Positions 26,741 to 34,757 of a DNA stretch of 64,000 nucleotides are shown here, in pieces; the first letter of the stretch is position 1; every line of letters begins with the position of its first letter. A program made the translations under genes and the position numbers. The notes under the pieces are model-generated. The model did no database searches. It was not told the DNA's origin and saw nothing but the letters and a program-made list of their open reading frames with translations. Where the stretch lies: positions 1-64,000 of the forward strand of contig JAEINQ010000032.1 in NCBI GenBank assembly GCA_016342285.1, read 5' to 3'. Origin of the DNA: Desulfobacterales bacterium (lineage in GTDB: Bacteria > Desulfobacterota > Desulfobacteria > Desulfobacterales > JAEINQ01).

Positions 26741-27326
26741 GGTTTTCTCCCTCCTGTTTTGCGGTGGACTTTAAAAAATTCCGTAATAGGCGCTTTCCCA
26801 CCGGGGTCATGATGGACTCGGGATGAAACTGAATCCCTTCGGTGGCATGCTCTCGGTGCCGCAGTCCCATAATCTCCCCGTCATCGGATTCGGAGGTGAT
26901 CTCCAGACAGTCCGGCAAATCTTGACGGGAAACCGCCAGGCTGTGATAGCGCATGGCCTGAAACGGTTTGTTGATACCCGCAAAGACCCCCTGGCCGTCG
27001 GCCGTGACCATGGAGGTCTTGCCATGCATCAGCCGTCCGGCAGCCACGACCCGTGCCCCAAAGGCATGGGCAATGGCCTGATGGCCGAGACAGACGCCCA
27101 GGATCGGCACCTTGCCGGAAAAGGCGTCGATGGCCGAAAGGGAGATGCCGGCACTTTCCGGACGCCCCGGCCCGGGAGAAATCACGATGCCGTCCGGGTT
27201 CAACTGGGCCAGTTGCGCAATGGAGACCTGGTCATTTCGGAAAATGTGGACCACGGCGTCCATCTGGCGCAGGTACTGAACCAGGTTATAGGTAAAAGAA
27301 TCGTAGTTGTCGATCATCACAATCAC
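26730..27326 (-). CDS. trpG: anthranilate synthase glutamine amidotransferase subunit
   Basis: A 198-residue class I glutamine amidotransferase that supplies ammonia to TrpE. The catalytic Cys is in GVCLGHQAIAHAFG, and the His-Glu pair in IQFHPES; VIMIDNYDSFTYNL-type N terminus (IVMIDNYDSFTYN) and VISPGPGRPESAG fit the family. I chose GTG 27326, with GGAGG seven bases upstream and the trpE stop four bases away. ATG 27317 is an alternative. It may also serve folate synthesis, as TrpG does in some bacteria; there is no evidence here. Confidence 0.93.
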   Translation of the reverse strand: MIVMIDNYDSFTYNLVQYLRQMDAVVHIFRNDQVSIAQLAQLNPDGIVISPGPGRPESAGISLSAIDAFSGKVPILGVCLGHQAIAHAFGARVVAAGRLMHGKTSMVTADGQGVFAGINKPFQAMRYHSLAVSRQDLPDCLEITSESDDGEIMGLRHREHATEGIQFHPESIMTPVGKRLLRNFLKSTAKQEGENHVS

Positions 27327-27330
27327 GGCA

Positions 27331-28827
27331 TCACCTCCCACCGGCGTTGGGCTTGCCTTGCATCAGCGCCAGGGCCTTTTGAAGCGCCATGGCCTTGTCC
27401 ACGGTCTCCTGTCTTTCCTTTTCGGGGTCGCTGTCGGCAACGATGCCGGCACCGGCCTGAACCGTCATCAGGCCGTTTTGGATGCAAGCGGTGCGGATGG
27501 TGATGGCCAGGTCCATGTTGCCGCTGAAACCGACGTATCCCACGGCCCCGCCGTAGGCGCCTCGGGGCCGGTCCTCCAATTCGGCAATGATTTCCATGGC
27601 CCGGACCTTGGGAGCGCCGGAAAGGGTGCCGGCCGGAAAGGTCGCCTGAATCAGGTCCCAGGCGTCCAGGCCGGTCTCCAGGTGGCAGGTGATGTTGGAG
27701 ACCAGGTGCATGACATGGGAGTAACGCTCCACCACCATCAGGTCCGTGACTTGAACCGATCCGGTCGCAGCCACCCGGCCCAGGTCGTTTCTTCCCAGAT
27801 CCACCAGCATCAGGTGTTCGGCCCGCTCTTTGTCGTCGGCCAGCAGTTCGTCGGCCAGGGCCCGATCCGCCTGTTCGGTGGCGCCCCTGGGCCGCGTGCC
27901 GGCGATCGGCCGCAGGGTGGCCACGCCGTTTTCCAGCCGAACCATGGTTTCCGGCGAGGACCCGACCAGAACCAGGTCGCCCAGGTCCATGAAAAAAAGA
28001 TAGGGCGACGGGTTGATGTACCGCTGGGCACGATAGAGCAGCCACAGGTCATCGGGCGCCGGGCAGGTAAACGGCTGGGAATAGACCGCCTGGATCACGT
28101 CCCCGGCCAGAATGTGGTCCTTGATGCGCCGGACATGGTCGCAAAAGGTGACCGAATCGACAGGAGACGACAGTTGGACCGGTTCGCGCTGTTCGCCCGG
28201 CGGCTCAGACGCCAGGGGCTGGGCCATGACGGCCCGCATGGCATTGATGCGCCCCTTTGCCTCGTCCCATGCCTTTTCCGCCCCTTGGGGAGCATCCAGC
28301 AGGACCAGGGCCACCGCCACCAGGGTATGGCGAATGTTGTCGAAAATCACCAACCGGTCCGGAATGACGAAATGGGCCAAAGGGGTCTCGGCCGGCAGGG
28401 CACTGGGAATCCGTTCAAAGAAGGAGACCGCCTCGTAAGTCAGATACCCCACCAGACCGCCCCAGAACCGAGGCAGGTCGGGAACCTCGGCCGGACGGTA
28501 GCGGGCTGCCAGTTTTCTGAGAACGCCCAGGGGATCCCCATGGTGGGCGATCCGCTCGGACTGCCCATTTTCCGTCATGGCCACATGGTCGGCAAAAACG
28601 CGAATGGCGCATCGGGCCCCCATCCCCAGAAAGCTGTAGCGGCCCCATCGCTCCCCGCCTTCCACGCTTTCAAAGAGAAACATCGCCTTTCCCGGCTGAT
28701 AAAACTTTCTCAGCAAGGAGACCGGGGTTTCGGTATCCGCCAGGATCTCGGCACAGACCGGGATCACGTTGGCGCTTTGTGCCATGAGACAAAATTCGGC
28801 CTTATCCGGAAATGTTCGTATGTGCAT
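27331..28827 (-). CDS. trpE: anthranilate synthase component I
   Basis: A 498-residue TrpE, which makes anthranilate from chorismate with TrpG. The N-terminal feedback-site region includes FLFESVEGGERWGRYSFLG. The chorismate-binding domain has LVGSSPETMVR, GTRPRG, LVDLGRNDLGRVA, AGTLSGAPKVRAMEIIAELE and AYGGAVGYVGFSGNMD. ATG 28827 has GGAGG six bases upstream. An attenuator hairpin ends about 65 bases before the start and a Trp-rich leader peptide precedes it. Confidence 0.96.
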   Translation of the reverse strand: MHIRTFPDKAEFCLMAQSANVIPVCAEILADTETPVSLLRKFYQPGKAMFLFESVEGGERWGRYSFLGMGARCAIRVFADHVAMTENGQSERIAHHGDPLGVLRKLAARYRPAEVPDLPRFWGGLVGYLTYEAVSFFERIPSALPAETPLAHFVIPDRLVIFDNIRHTLVAVALVLLDAPQGAEKAWDEAKGRINAMRAVMAQPLASEPPGEQREPVQLSSPVDSVTFCDHVRRIKDHILAGDVIQAVYSQPFTCPAPDDLWLLYRAQRYINPSPYLFFMDLGDLVLVGSSPETMVRLENGVATLRPIAGTRPRGATEQADRALADELLADDKERAEHLMLVDLGRNDLGRVAATGSVQVTDLMVVERYSHVMHLVSNITCHLETGLDAWDLIQATFPAGTLSGAPKVRAMEIIAELEDRPRGAYGGAVGYVGFSGNMDLAITIRTACIQNGLMTVQAGAGIVADSDPEKERQETVDKAMALQKALALMQGKPNAGGR

Positions 28828-28891
28828 GGACCGCCTCCATGGGGACCAAAAAAATACCGGGGCCGCGGGTTTTTCCGAGGCCCCAAAAGCA

Positions 28892-28924
28892 GAAAAAGGA
28901 CCGTGGCGCTGGTTGCCACGGTCC
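28892..28924 (-). terminator. trp attenuator (intrinsic terminator)
   Basis: On the minus strand a perfect 10-bp stem, GGACCGTGGC / GCCACGGTCC, with a seven-base loop (28898-28924) is followed directly by TTTTTCT. It lies between the leader-peptide stop (28949) and the trpE start (28827). Its 5' arm and loop contain GGCAACCAG (28909-28917), which can pair instead with CTGGTTTGCC of the leader (28970-28979; nine pairs, one bulged T). That alternative would destroy the terminator. Confidence 0.88.
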
Positions 28925-28948
28925 TTGCAATTCCGTATGATGGATGGG

Positions 28949-29047
28949 TTAAGCGGAAACGGCGGTACCGGCAAACCAGTGGGCTTGGGTCCGCCACCAC
29001 CAGTAGCGATGCGCTATTTCGGTTGTCTTTTTTGGGGCCAGGGCCAT
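28949..29047 (-). CDS. trpL: trp operon leader peptide
   Basis: A 32-codon ORF between the trp promoter and the terminator hairpin. It reads MALAPKKTTEIAHRY, then WWW at residues 16-18, RTQAH, a fourth Trp at 24, and FAGTAVSA. AAGGA lies eight bases before the ATG. In-frame ATGs at 29056 and 29065 exist but are poorly spaced from a ribosome-binding site. Three consecutive Trp codons in a short ORF ahead of a terminator are the hallmark of ribosome-mediated attenuation: when charged tRNA-Trp is scarce the ribosome stalls, the 28970-28979 segment stays free, and the terminator cannot form. Confidence 0.9.
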   Translation of the reverse strand: MALAPKKTTEIAHRYWWWRTQAHWFAGTAVSA

Positions 29048-29075
29048 TCCCGCCATCCTTTCCATGCTGGCGGGG

Positions 29076-29110
29076 ATCATACAACACCCGCGCAACTTGT
29101 CAAGACAAAT
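29076..29110 (-). promoter_or_regulatory. trp operon promoter with palindromic operator candidate
   Basis: On the minus strand TTGACA (29098-29103) and TATGAT (29076-29081) are 16 bases apart, a near-consensus sigma70 promoter. Transcription would start near 29069, about 22 bases before the leader ATG. The -35 lies inside TTGTC-TT-GACAA. The 14-base ATTTGTCTTGACAA (29097-29110) is identical to the one at the gntR-trpBA promoter, suggesting a common regulator. Confidence 0.75.
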
Positions 29111-29133
29111 TTATACGGCGCCAGCGAATTCAA

Positions 29134-30132
29134 TCAGGCATTGAGCACTTTTTCCAGCTTGGCCAGCTTTTCGGACTGGCCCACGGCGATGACCGTGTCG
29201 CCGGGATGGATAACGGTTTCAAAGGACGGGTTGAAGAACATGCTGCCGTCGGGATTTTTGATGGCGATCAGAATAAGATCGAACTGCTGGCGGATGCCCG
29301 AATCCATCAACCGGATGCCGGCCAGGGGAGAAAGGTCAGAGACGGGAATCTCCTCCATCTGAATGTCATGGCCCCGGTCGGCAAAGGCAAAGTCGAGAAA
29401 AGAGGTCACCGTGGGCCGAATGATCCGCTGGGCCATGCGGGCCGCCCCCATCTCATAGGGCGATTCCACGATGTCGGCGCCGGCTGCGTGCAGCTTTTTC
29501 TTGGAGGCTTCCCCTCCGGACCGGGCCACGATCTTGATGGCGGGCGCCAGCTGCCGCGCCGTAAGCACCAGAAAGACATTGTCCGTATCCGTGGCCAGTA
29601 CGGCGGCCAGTCCTCGGGCACGTTCAATGCCCGCCTTGATCAGGACGGCTTCGTCAGCGGCGTCACCATTCACATACAAAACGCCGTCGGCCTCCATGAA
29701 CGGAATCATTTCCGGGTCTTTTTCAACCACCACCACTTCCACGGGTTTGCTGCGGATCATTTTGCACAGCACCCGTCCGATGCGGCCGTAGCCGCAGACC
29801 ACATAATGGTCCTTCATTCGGTCAACCTGCTTATCCAATCGTCTTCTCCCTAAAATGATGCGCATCCGCCCTTCGACCATGAACTGCACCACGGCGCCGG
29901 CCACGTAAAGGGTGAAGCCGACGCCAAAGAACACCAGGAAAATGGTAAACACCCGACCGGCCCGGCTCATCTGGTGGACTTCGCTGTAGCCCACCGTGCT
30001 CATGGTAATCACCGTCATGTAGACGGCATCGAGCACGGGCCAGCCTTCCAGCAGGACATAGCCGGTCGCACCGAAAGCAATAATGCCTACGGAAAGCAGG
30101 ATGGCGATCAGCAAATGCCGCGTTCGTTCCAT
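29134..30132 (-). CDS. potassium channel protein with RCK (TrkA-N/TrkA-C) domains
   Basis: About 332 residues. Two N-terminal membrane helices flank a K+ selectivity filter (TVITMSTVGYSEV). A RCK_N Rossmann domain follows (VVCGYGRIGRVLCKMI, with VEKDPE as nucleotide-binding acidic residue), then a TrkA-C domain (about 250-332). Such proteins are tetrameric gated K+ channels regulated by nucleotides or ions. I chose ATG 30132; an in-frame TTG at 30165 would add 11 residues. The trp promoter begins about 25 bases past its stop. Confidence 0.92.
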   Translation of the reverse strand: MERTRHLLIAILLSVGIIAFGATGYVLLEGWPVLDAVYMTVITMSTVGYSEVHQMSRAGRVFTIFLVFFGVGFTLYVAGAVVQFMVEGRMRIILGRRRLDKQVDRMKDHYVVCGYGRIGRVLCKMIRSKPVEVVVVEKDPEMIPFMEADGVLYVNGDAADEAVLIKAGIERARGLAAVLATDTDNVFLVLTARQLAPAIKIVARSGGEASKKKLHAAGADIVESPYEMGAARMAQRIIRPTVTSFLDFAFADRGHDIQMEEIPVSDLSPLAGIRLMDSGIRQQFDLILIAIKNPDGSMFFNPSFETVIHPGDTVIAVGQSEKLAKLEKVLNA

Positions 30133-30368
30133 GGACAAAGTCTCTTTGACATCATCCACGCCCAAAGAACGTGGATTCCAAATTCGAAATGAAAAGTTGA
30201 ATGATTATCCGAACGGCCATGGGAAAAAGCAAGGGTTTTTTGCTGCCGGCCCGGAATCCTTCCGATGCGCAATCTCCTTTGACCGACCCGTCTCAGCGCT
30301 TTTGAGTTCCGGCGCCACCCACCTTTGTCCTTGACCTGAACCATCTGATTTGATAGAAAATTCTCGCC

Positions 30369-31028
30369 ATGGAGAATAACGCATCGAAATACGATCGCTT
30401 GCGCGAAGAGATGGTCAGAAAACAGATCGAGGCCCGCGGGGTCTCCGATCCCCTGGTGCTGGCGGCGTTCCGAAAGGTTCCGCGCCACCGGTTTGTCAGC
30501 GAAGCGCTCATGGATCAGTCCTACGGGGATCATCCCCTGCCCATCGGCGAGCAACAGACCATCTCCCAGCCTTACATCGTCGCGGAGATGACCCAGGCCC
30601 TTCAACTGAACAAGGACGACCGGGTCCTTGAGATCGGCACCGGCAGTGGATACCAGGCGGCGATACTGGCCGAAATCGTCTTTCGCGTCTACACCATCGA
30701 GCGGATTCACACCCTGCTGGTGCAGGCAAGAAGACTGTTCGACACCCTGCGATATCACAATATCGTCACCCGCTATTCCGACGGCACCACGGGGTGGACG
30801 GACGAAAGCCCCTTTGATGCCATCATCGTCACGGCCGGAGCCCCCCGCATTCCCCAGGCCCTGATCAATCAACTCGCCATGGGCGGACGCATGATTCTAC
30901 CCGTCGGCGACCAGCATTCCCAGGAACTCATCAAGTTGGTCCGGGATGAAACCGGCATCCGCCAGTCCAACCTGGGCGGCTGCCGCTTCGTCAAACTGAT
31001 CGGCGAACAGGGATGGAACGGTCGTTGA
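30369..31028 (+). CDS. pcm: protein-L-isoaspartate O-methyltransferase
   Basis: A 219-residue PIMT, which methylates isoaspartyl residues so that damaged proteins can be repaired. The SAM-binding motif VLEIGTGSGYQAAILAE, the QTISQPYIVAEMTQAL segment, VYTIERIHTL and the post-motif IIVTAGAPRIPQALINQL are typical. It is transcribed divergently from the K+ channel gene; the next gene on the same strand starts 167 bases later. Confidence 0.95.
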   Translation: MENNASKYDRLREEMVRKQIEARGVSDPLVLAAFRKVPRHRFVSEALMDQSYGDHPLPIGEQQTISQPYIVAEMTQALQLNKDDRVLEIGTGSGYQAAILAEIVFRVYTIERIHTLLVQARRLFDTLRYHNIVTRYSDGTTGWTDESPFDAIIVTAGAPRIPQALINQLAMGGRMILPVGDQHSQELIKLVRDETGIRQSNLGGCRFVKLIGEQGWNGR

Positions 31029-31195
31029 CCCGTCACGGACCGCCAGCCGGTGTTTTTAGAAGTAGCAATCCACGTCCCGTGGCGTGGTCAGAGTCCACTG
31101 GCTATGCCGAGACACCCATGCCGCAAGTGACTACAGTGAACTAAAGTTCGGTTCTTTGGACCGGAGATTATTTAAAAAATGGAAAAAACAACCCA

Positions 31196-32173
31196 ATGAA
31201 ACACGACAAGTCAGTCACCTGGAAAGAAGCCTTTCAGACCAGCCCCGGCCCTGATTCCATCCGTGAAGCCGCCTGGCTCACCCTCAAGGGGATATGCATG
31301 GGATCGGCCGATATTGTCCCGGGCGTCTCCGGCGGTACCATGGCCCTGATCACGGGGATTTACGAAAAACTTCTTCAGGCCATCAAATCCGCCGACCTTC
31401 GGGCGGTCCGCATGCTCCTGGCACTCGATTTCAAGGGGGCACTGGCCCGGATCCACCTTCGATTCCTGCTGGCACTCTTTGTCGGTATCGGTGCGGCCAT
31501 CGTCAGCCTGGCCAGGCTGATCAATTACCTGCTCCATCATCATCCGGTCATGATCTGGAGCCTCTTTTTCGGCCTGATCGCCGCCTCAATTCTGGTGGTG
31601 GGGAAAAAAGTGGGTCGCTGGTCGCCGGGCGCTGTTGCGGGTTTTGTGGCAGGAATCGCCGGCGCCTGGCTGCTGGTCCGACAAATCCCGGTGGCCACGC
31701 CCGAAACCCTCTCCTTTATCTTCTTTTCCGGTTTTGTGGCCATCTGTGCCATGATTCTGCCCGGTATCAGCGGTGCATTCATCCTCCTGCTGTTGGGCAA
31801 ATATGAATTCATCACCGCCACCTTGAAAAACCCTTTTCTTCTCGACAACGTCGTGGTCATTGTTGTTTTTTGCTCCGGCTGCCTCACCGGCCTGCTGGGT
31901 TTTTCCAGGGTTCTGTCCACCCTGCTGGCCCGCTGGCATACCGTCACGTTGGCCTTTTTGACCGGTTTGATGGCCGGATCCATGGTAAAAGTCTGGCCAT
32001 GGCGATTGGTGCTGGAGACACAAATGATCGCCGGCAAACTGAAGGTTGTCCGCGACCGGGCGGTGATGCCCCATGACTTGAATGCTGAAATGCTGACGGC
32101 CCTGGCGCTGATCGCTTTGGGATTTGTCGCCGTGATGCTGCTGGAGGCGTTTTCCAATACCCGAAACGCTTAA
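31196..32173 (+). CDS. DUF368 family membrane protein
   Basis: A 325-residue polytopic membrane protein of the DUF368 family. The defining N-terminal signature GICMGSADIVPGVSGGTMAL is followed by about eight hydrophobic segments, and ICAMILPGISGAFILLLLGK is the second family signature. DUF368 proteins belong to the same broad group as proposed undecaprenyl-phosphate recycling (flippase) proteins; a role in lipid-carrier recycling is possible here but not shown. Confidence 0.92.
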   Translation: MKHDKSVTWKEAFQTSPGPDSIREAAWLTLKGICMGSADIVPGVSGGTMALITGIYEKLLQAIKSADLRAVRMLLALDFKGALARIHLRFLLALFVGIGAAIVSLARLINYLLHHHPVMIWSLFFGLIAASILVVGKKVGRWSPGAVAGFVAGIAGAWLLVRQIPVATPETLSFIFFSGFVAICAMILPGISGAFILLLLGKYEFITATLKNPFLLDNVVVIVVFCSGCLTGLLGFSRVLSTLLARWHTVTLAFLTGLMAGSMVKVWPWRLVLETQMIAGKLKVVRDRAVMPHDLNAEMLTALALIALGFVAVMLLEAFSNTRNA

Positions 32174-32174
32174 T

Positions 32175-32448
32175 CTGGTTATGCTCCAAACGCCAGATGG
32201 GTGTGCCATAAGGCGGTATGGTGATTTTGTTGCTGGCCAACTGTCTGAAGCCGCTTAGGGACGGTTTGGCCCGCCGCTATGGAAAATCTGCCCACAGCAG
32301 GCAGCCCGTGGAGCTGGAAGGAACCGTTTTCTTTCTTCCAAGGCATCGGCGGGCCTTATCGTGCCTTGGCGGCGAGTTTTGGGCAGCAACAAAATCACCA
32401 TGCCGCCGAACCGTACCCATGGGTTACTTGAGTTTGGTGCATAGCCAG
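32175..32448. repeat. nested palindromic element with two conserved boxes, copy 1
   Basis: A 274-base non-coding element between convergent genes. Outer arms 32175-32238 and 32381-32448 are imperfect inverted repeats (both contain ATGGTGATTTTGTTGCTG in opposite orientation). Box A at 32239-32260 (begins AACTGTCTGA, ends CCGCTTAGGG) and box B at 32365-32380 (CTTGGCGGCGAGTTTT) follow. An inner stem pairs GGCCCGCCG (32268-32276) with CGGCGGGCC (32347-32355). The same two boxes, with different but again complementary stems, occur at 63552-63790. It may be a structured RNA or a mobile hairpin element. Confidence 0.75.
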
Positions 32449-32453
32449 TAAGC

Positions 32454-33350
32454 TTAATTCAGTTGCTTGTTTTTCATAAAATCGATGAAAGCACGGCTCA
32501 GAGGGGAGAGGCTTCGGTATTTGTGCCGGGTCAGATAAAAGGCTCGCTGGAGATTCAATCCGCCGACACGAAGGGTCTTGAGGCTTCCCGCGGCAACGGA
32601 TTCGGCAACGGCGATGGTGGACAAAATGGAAATGCCGAGCCCGGACTTGACGCTTTGGACCACCGCCTGGGTGCTGCCCATTTCCGCCACCACGTTGAGT
32701 CGACCGGGATCGAAGCCGGCTCGGTCAAGGCTTTGGCGAATCGACTTGAGCGTGCCGCTGCCCGGCTCTCTGGCGACAAAAGGTTCACTGCACAGCATTT
32801 TCAACGAAACCATGCGCCGCTTGGCCCATGGATGGTCGCAGGGAACGATCAGGCGCATGTCGTCATTGAGCAATTTCTCCTGAAGGATATTTCGATCGGC
32901 GGTCTGAGCCCCCACCACGCTGAGTTCCAACTCTCCTGAAACCGTGTCCTCAATAATCTTCTCGGTGTCTCCGATGATCAAAGTGACGGACACCCCGGAA
33001 TGGACACGGCTGAACCCGCCGATGATCTGGGGCAGCACATAGGCACCGGGGATGGTGCTGCCGCCGATGACCAGGCGTCCGCGGATCTTTCCTTGAAATT
33101 CAGCCAAGGCCGATTCGGTTTCATCCCGAAGGGCAACGAGCTTTCGCGCGTAACGGTAAAGCAATTCGCCTGCCCGTGTCGGCACGACCTCCTTGGATAA
33201 CCGGTCCACAAGCCGGCATCCAAAATGCTCTTCCAAAGCCCGAATATGGCTGCTGACCGTCGGCTGGGAGAGATGCACCTCTTTTCCGGCCTTGGAGAAA
33301 CTCTTCAGTTCAACCACTTTGCAGAAGATGTGAAGCTGCCACAGATCCAT
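32454..33350 (-). CDS. LysR-family transcriptional regulator
   Basis: A 298-residue LysR regulator with N-terminal winged HTH (MDLWQLHIFCKVVELKSFSK, then HLSQPTVSSHIRALE) and a periplasmic-binding-like effector domain (about 90-295). The sequence style recalls the LysR group found next to selenium or CoA-related genes in sulfate reducers, but I cannot assign its target. It starts one base after the coaD stop, so it is in one operon with rsmD and coaD. The effector is unknown. Confidence 0.9.
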   Translation of the reverse strand: MDLWQLHIFCKVVELKSFSKAGKEVHLSQPTVSSHIRALEEHFGCRLVDRLSKEVVPTRAGELLYRYARKLVALRDETESALAEFQGKIRGRLVIGGSTIPGAYVLPQIIGGFSRVHSGVSVTLIIGDTEKIIEDTVSGELELSVVGAQTADRNILQEKLLNDDMRLIVPCDHPWAKRRMVSLKMLCSEPFVAREPGSGTLKSIRQSLDRAGFDPGRLNVVAEMGSTQAVVQSVKSGLGISILSTIAVAESVAAGSLKTLRVGGLNLQRAFYLTRHKYRSLSPLSRAFIDFMKNKQLN

Positions 33351-33351
33351 A

Positions 33352-33849
33352 TCAGGAAGATTTCCCCCCGGTGCCGAACCGTTCTTTCAGGCGCTGGTTG
33401 ACAATGGGCGGCACCATGTCTGCCACGTCTCCGCCGAAGCTGGCCGCCTCTTTGATGATGGACGAAGAAGTAAAAATCCATCGAAGCCCGGTCATCAGAA
33501 AAACCGTCTGAATATTCCGTTTAAGGCGCCGGTTCATCAGGGCAAGCTGGAATTCGTACTCAAAATCCGACACGGCGCGCATCCCCCTCAAAATAGCGGT
33601 CGCCTTGCGCCTTTCGGCATAATCGACCAGCAGCCCGCCAAAGGAGTCAATTTCAATGTTTCCAATGTCTTTGAGGCTGATTTCAAGGAACTCTTTACGC
33701 TCGTCCACGGTAAAACAGGAATGTTTGGCCGGGTTGTGCAAAATGGCGACGATGACCTTGTCGAACAGGGTGCACCCGCGTTCAACGATATCGAGATGGC
33801 CGTTGGTGACGGGATCGAAAGAACCTGGATAGATGGCGATTCGTTCCAT
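33352..33849 (-). CDS. coaD: pantetheine-phosphate adenylyltransferase
   Basis: A 165-residue CoaD, which adenylylates 4'-phosphopantetheine in the penultimate step of CoA synthesis. The nucleotidyltransferase motif YPGSFDPVTNGHLDIVERG, LRGMRAVSDFEYEFQLALMN, and the second motif IFTSSSIIKEAASFGGDV (here FTSSSIIKE in place of the usual YISSSLVKE) are present. It is encoded between rsmD and lysR, matching the frequent rsmD-coaD neighbourhood. Confidence 0.96.
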   Translation of the reverse strand: MERIAIYPGSFDPVTNGHLDIVERGCTLFDKVIVAILHNPAKHSCFTVDERKEFLEISLKDIGNIEIDSFGGLLVDYAERRKATAILRGMRAVSDFEYEFQLALMNRRLKRNIQTVFLMTGLRWIFTSSSIIKEAASFGGDVADMVPPIVNQRLKERFGTGGKSS

Positions 33850-33971
33850 GGTGCCGTTTGTTCCTTTCCCTGATGAAATGGGGTGCCGATGCCTTCAAAC
33901 GTCCGGGTCACGGCCCGCAGGCGAAATATTGGGTTTAAACATCACCTGATCCGAAACCGGGCTCCAGCGCC

Positions 33972-34526
33972 TCATAGCATATGAGATAAAAACGAAACAA
34001 GCGTTTTTCCGTAGCGTCGCTGGTCTTCAACGAAAAAGGGCGAGATTGCTTCGGGAAGCGGGTCACTGGCAGCGTGTTCGATGACAAGCCACGCCCCACC
34101 GGCCAGGCAGCGGCTCTTTGCCAGGTTTTCAAGGGTCGGCGAAATTAAACCCCTCTCGTATGGCGGATCCATAAAGACCAGGTCAAAGGGCGGTTCATGA
34201 TCCCGGATACAGACCAGGTCTTTTTCGATCTTCCATTTGATGGTGGTCGTGCGCTCGGCAACACCGCAGATTTTAAGATTTTGCCGAATCACGGCCAGGG
34301 ATTCGCCATGGGCATCAATGAGAACGGCCGCTGCCGCGCCGCGGCTGATCGCCTCAATGGCAAGTGCCCCGGTTCCGGAGAAAAGGTCCAACACCATGGC
34401 GCCCTGAATCCGGCCGAAGAGAATGCTGAAGACGGCCTCTTTGGTCCGATCCGATGTGGGCCGAACCCGCCTCCCCTTTGCCGAAACAAGGCGTCGTCCT
34501 TTCAACTCCCCGGCAATAACTCTCAA
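33972..34526 (-). CDS. rsmD: 16S rRNA (guanine966-N2)-methyltransferase
   Basis: A 184-residue RsmD. N terminus RVIAGELKGRRL, SAM motif VLDLFSGTGALAIEAISRGA and catalytic motif DLVFMDPPYERG are diagnostic. It methylates G966 of 16S rRNA. The start is a TTG at 34526, giving the N terminus expected for the family. It is the first gene of the rsmD-coaD-lysR operon. A MITE-like element lies just upstream (34550-34693). Confidence 0.94.
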   Translation of the reverse strand: MRVIAGELKGRRLVSAKGRRVRPTSDRTKEAVFSILFGRIQGAMVLDLFSGTGALAIEAISRGAAAAVLIDAHGESLAVIRQNLKICGVAERTTTIKWKIEKDLVCIRDHEPPFDLVFMDPPYERGLISPTLENLAKSRCLAGGAWLVIEHAASDPLPEAISPFFVEDQRRYGKTLVSFLSHML

Positions 34527-34549
34527 ACCTATACCTGGCTCGGGTTTTT

Positions 34550-34693
34550 AACAGGCTGTTGAAAAACTATTGCGCTTGGCAATACGGCGTTAAAATCCAC
34601 CTCGAAATGCTCATTTATAGGGCATAAACTCCGCTTTCTCGGTGAATTTTGCCTTGTCTTGCCGGCGCTCATGACGTTTTTCAACACCCCGTT
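34550..34693. repeat. MITE-like element with 18-bp inverted ends
   Basis: AACAGGCTGTTGAAAAAC (34550-34567) and GTTTTTCAACACCCCGTT (34676-34693) are inverted repeats with 16 of 18 matching. No ORF inside has family features. It fills the gap between rsmD and ntrX and resembles non-autonomous repeats common in related genomes. Confidence 0.65.
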
Positions 34694-34730
34694 AAACCCA
34701 AATACATTTAAGCGGCGAAGCCGCGTTACA

Positions 34731-34757
34731 TAAAAGTGCGCCAGCACTTTTATTTTT
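34731..34757. terminator. hairpin overlapping the ntrX stop
   Basis: TAAAAGTGC (34731-34739) pairs with GCACTTTTA (34744-34752) around the loop GCCA, followed on the plus strand by TTTTTC. The ntrX stop codon is inside the stem. As a minus-strand terminator it has only the short T-run of its own arm; it may act in both directions. Confidence 0.5.

Noticed and set aside
27307-29853. 848-codon plus-strand ORF opposite trpG, trpE and the channel gene
   Set aside because: It is the antisense of well-supported genes. Its sequence is rich in His, Gly and Arg as expected of a shadow frame in high-GC DNA, with no family features.
34529-34747. 72-codon minus-strand ORF between rsmD and ntrX
   Set aside because: It lies inside a palindromic element and a terminator-like hairpin and has no family features.
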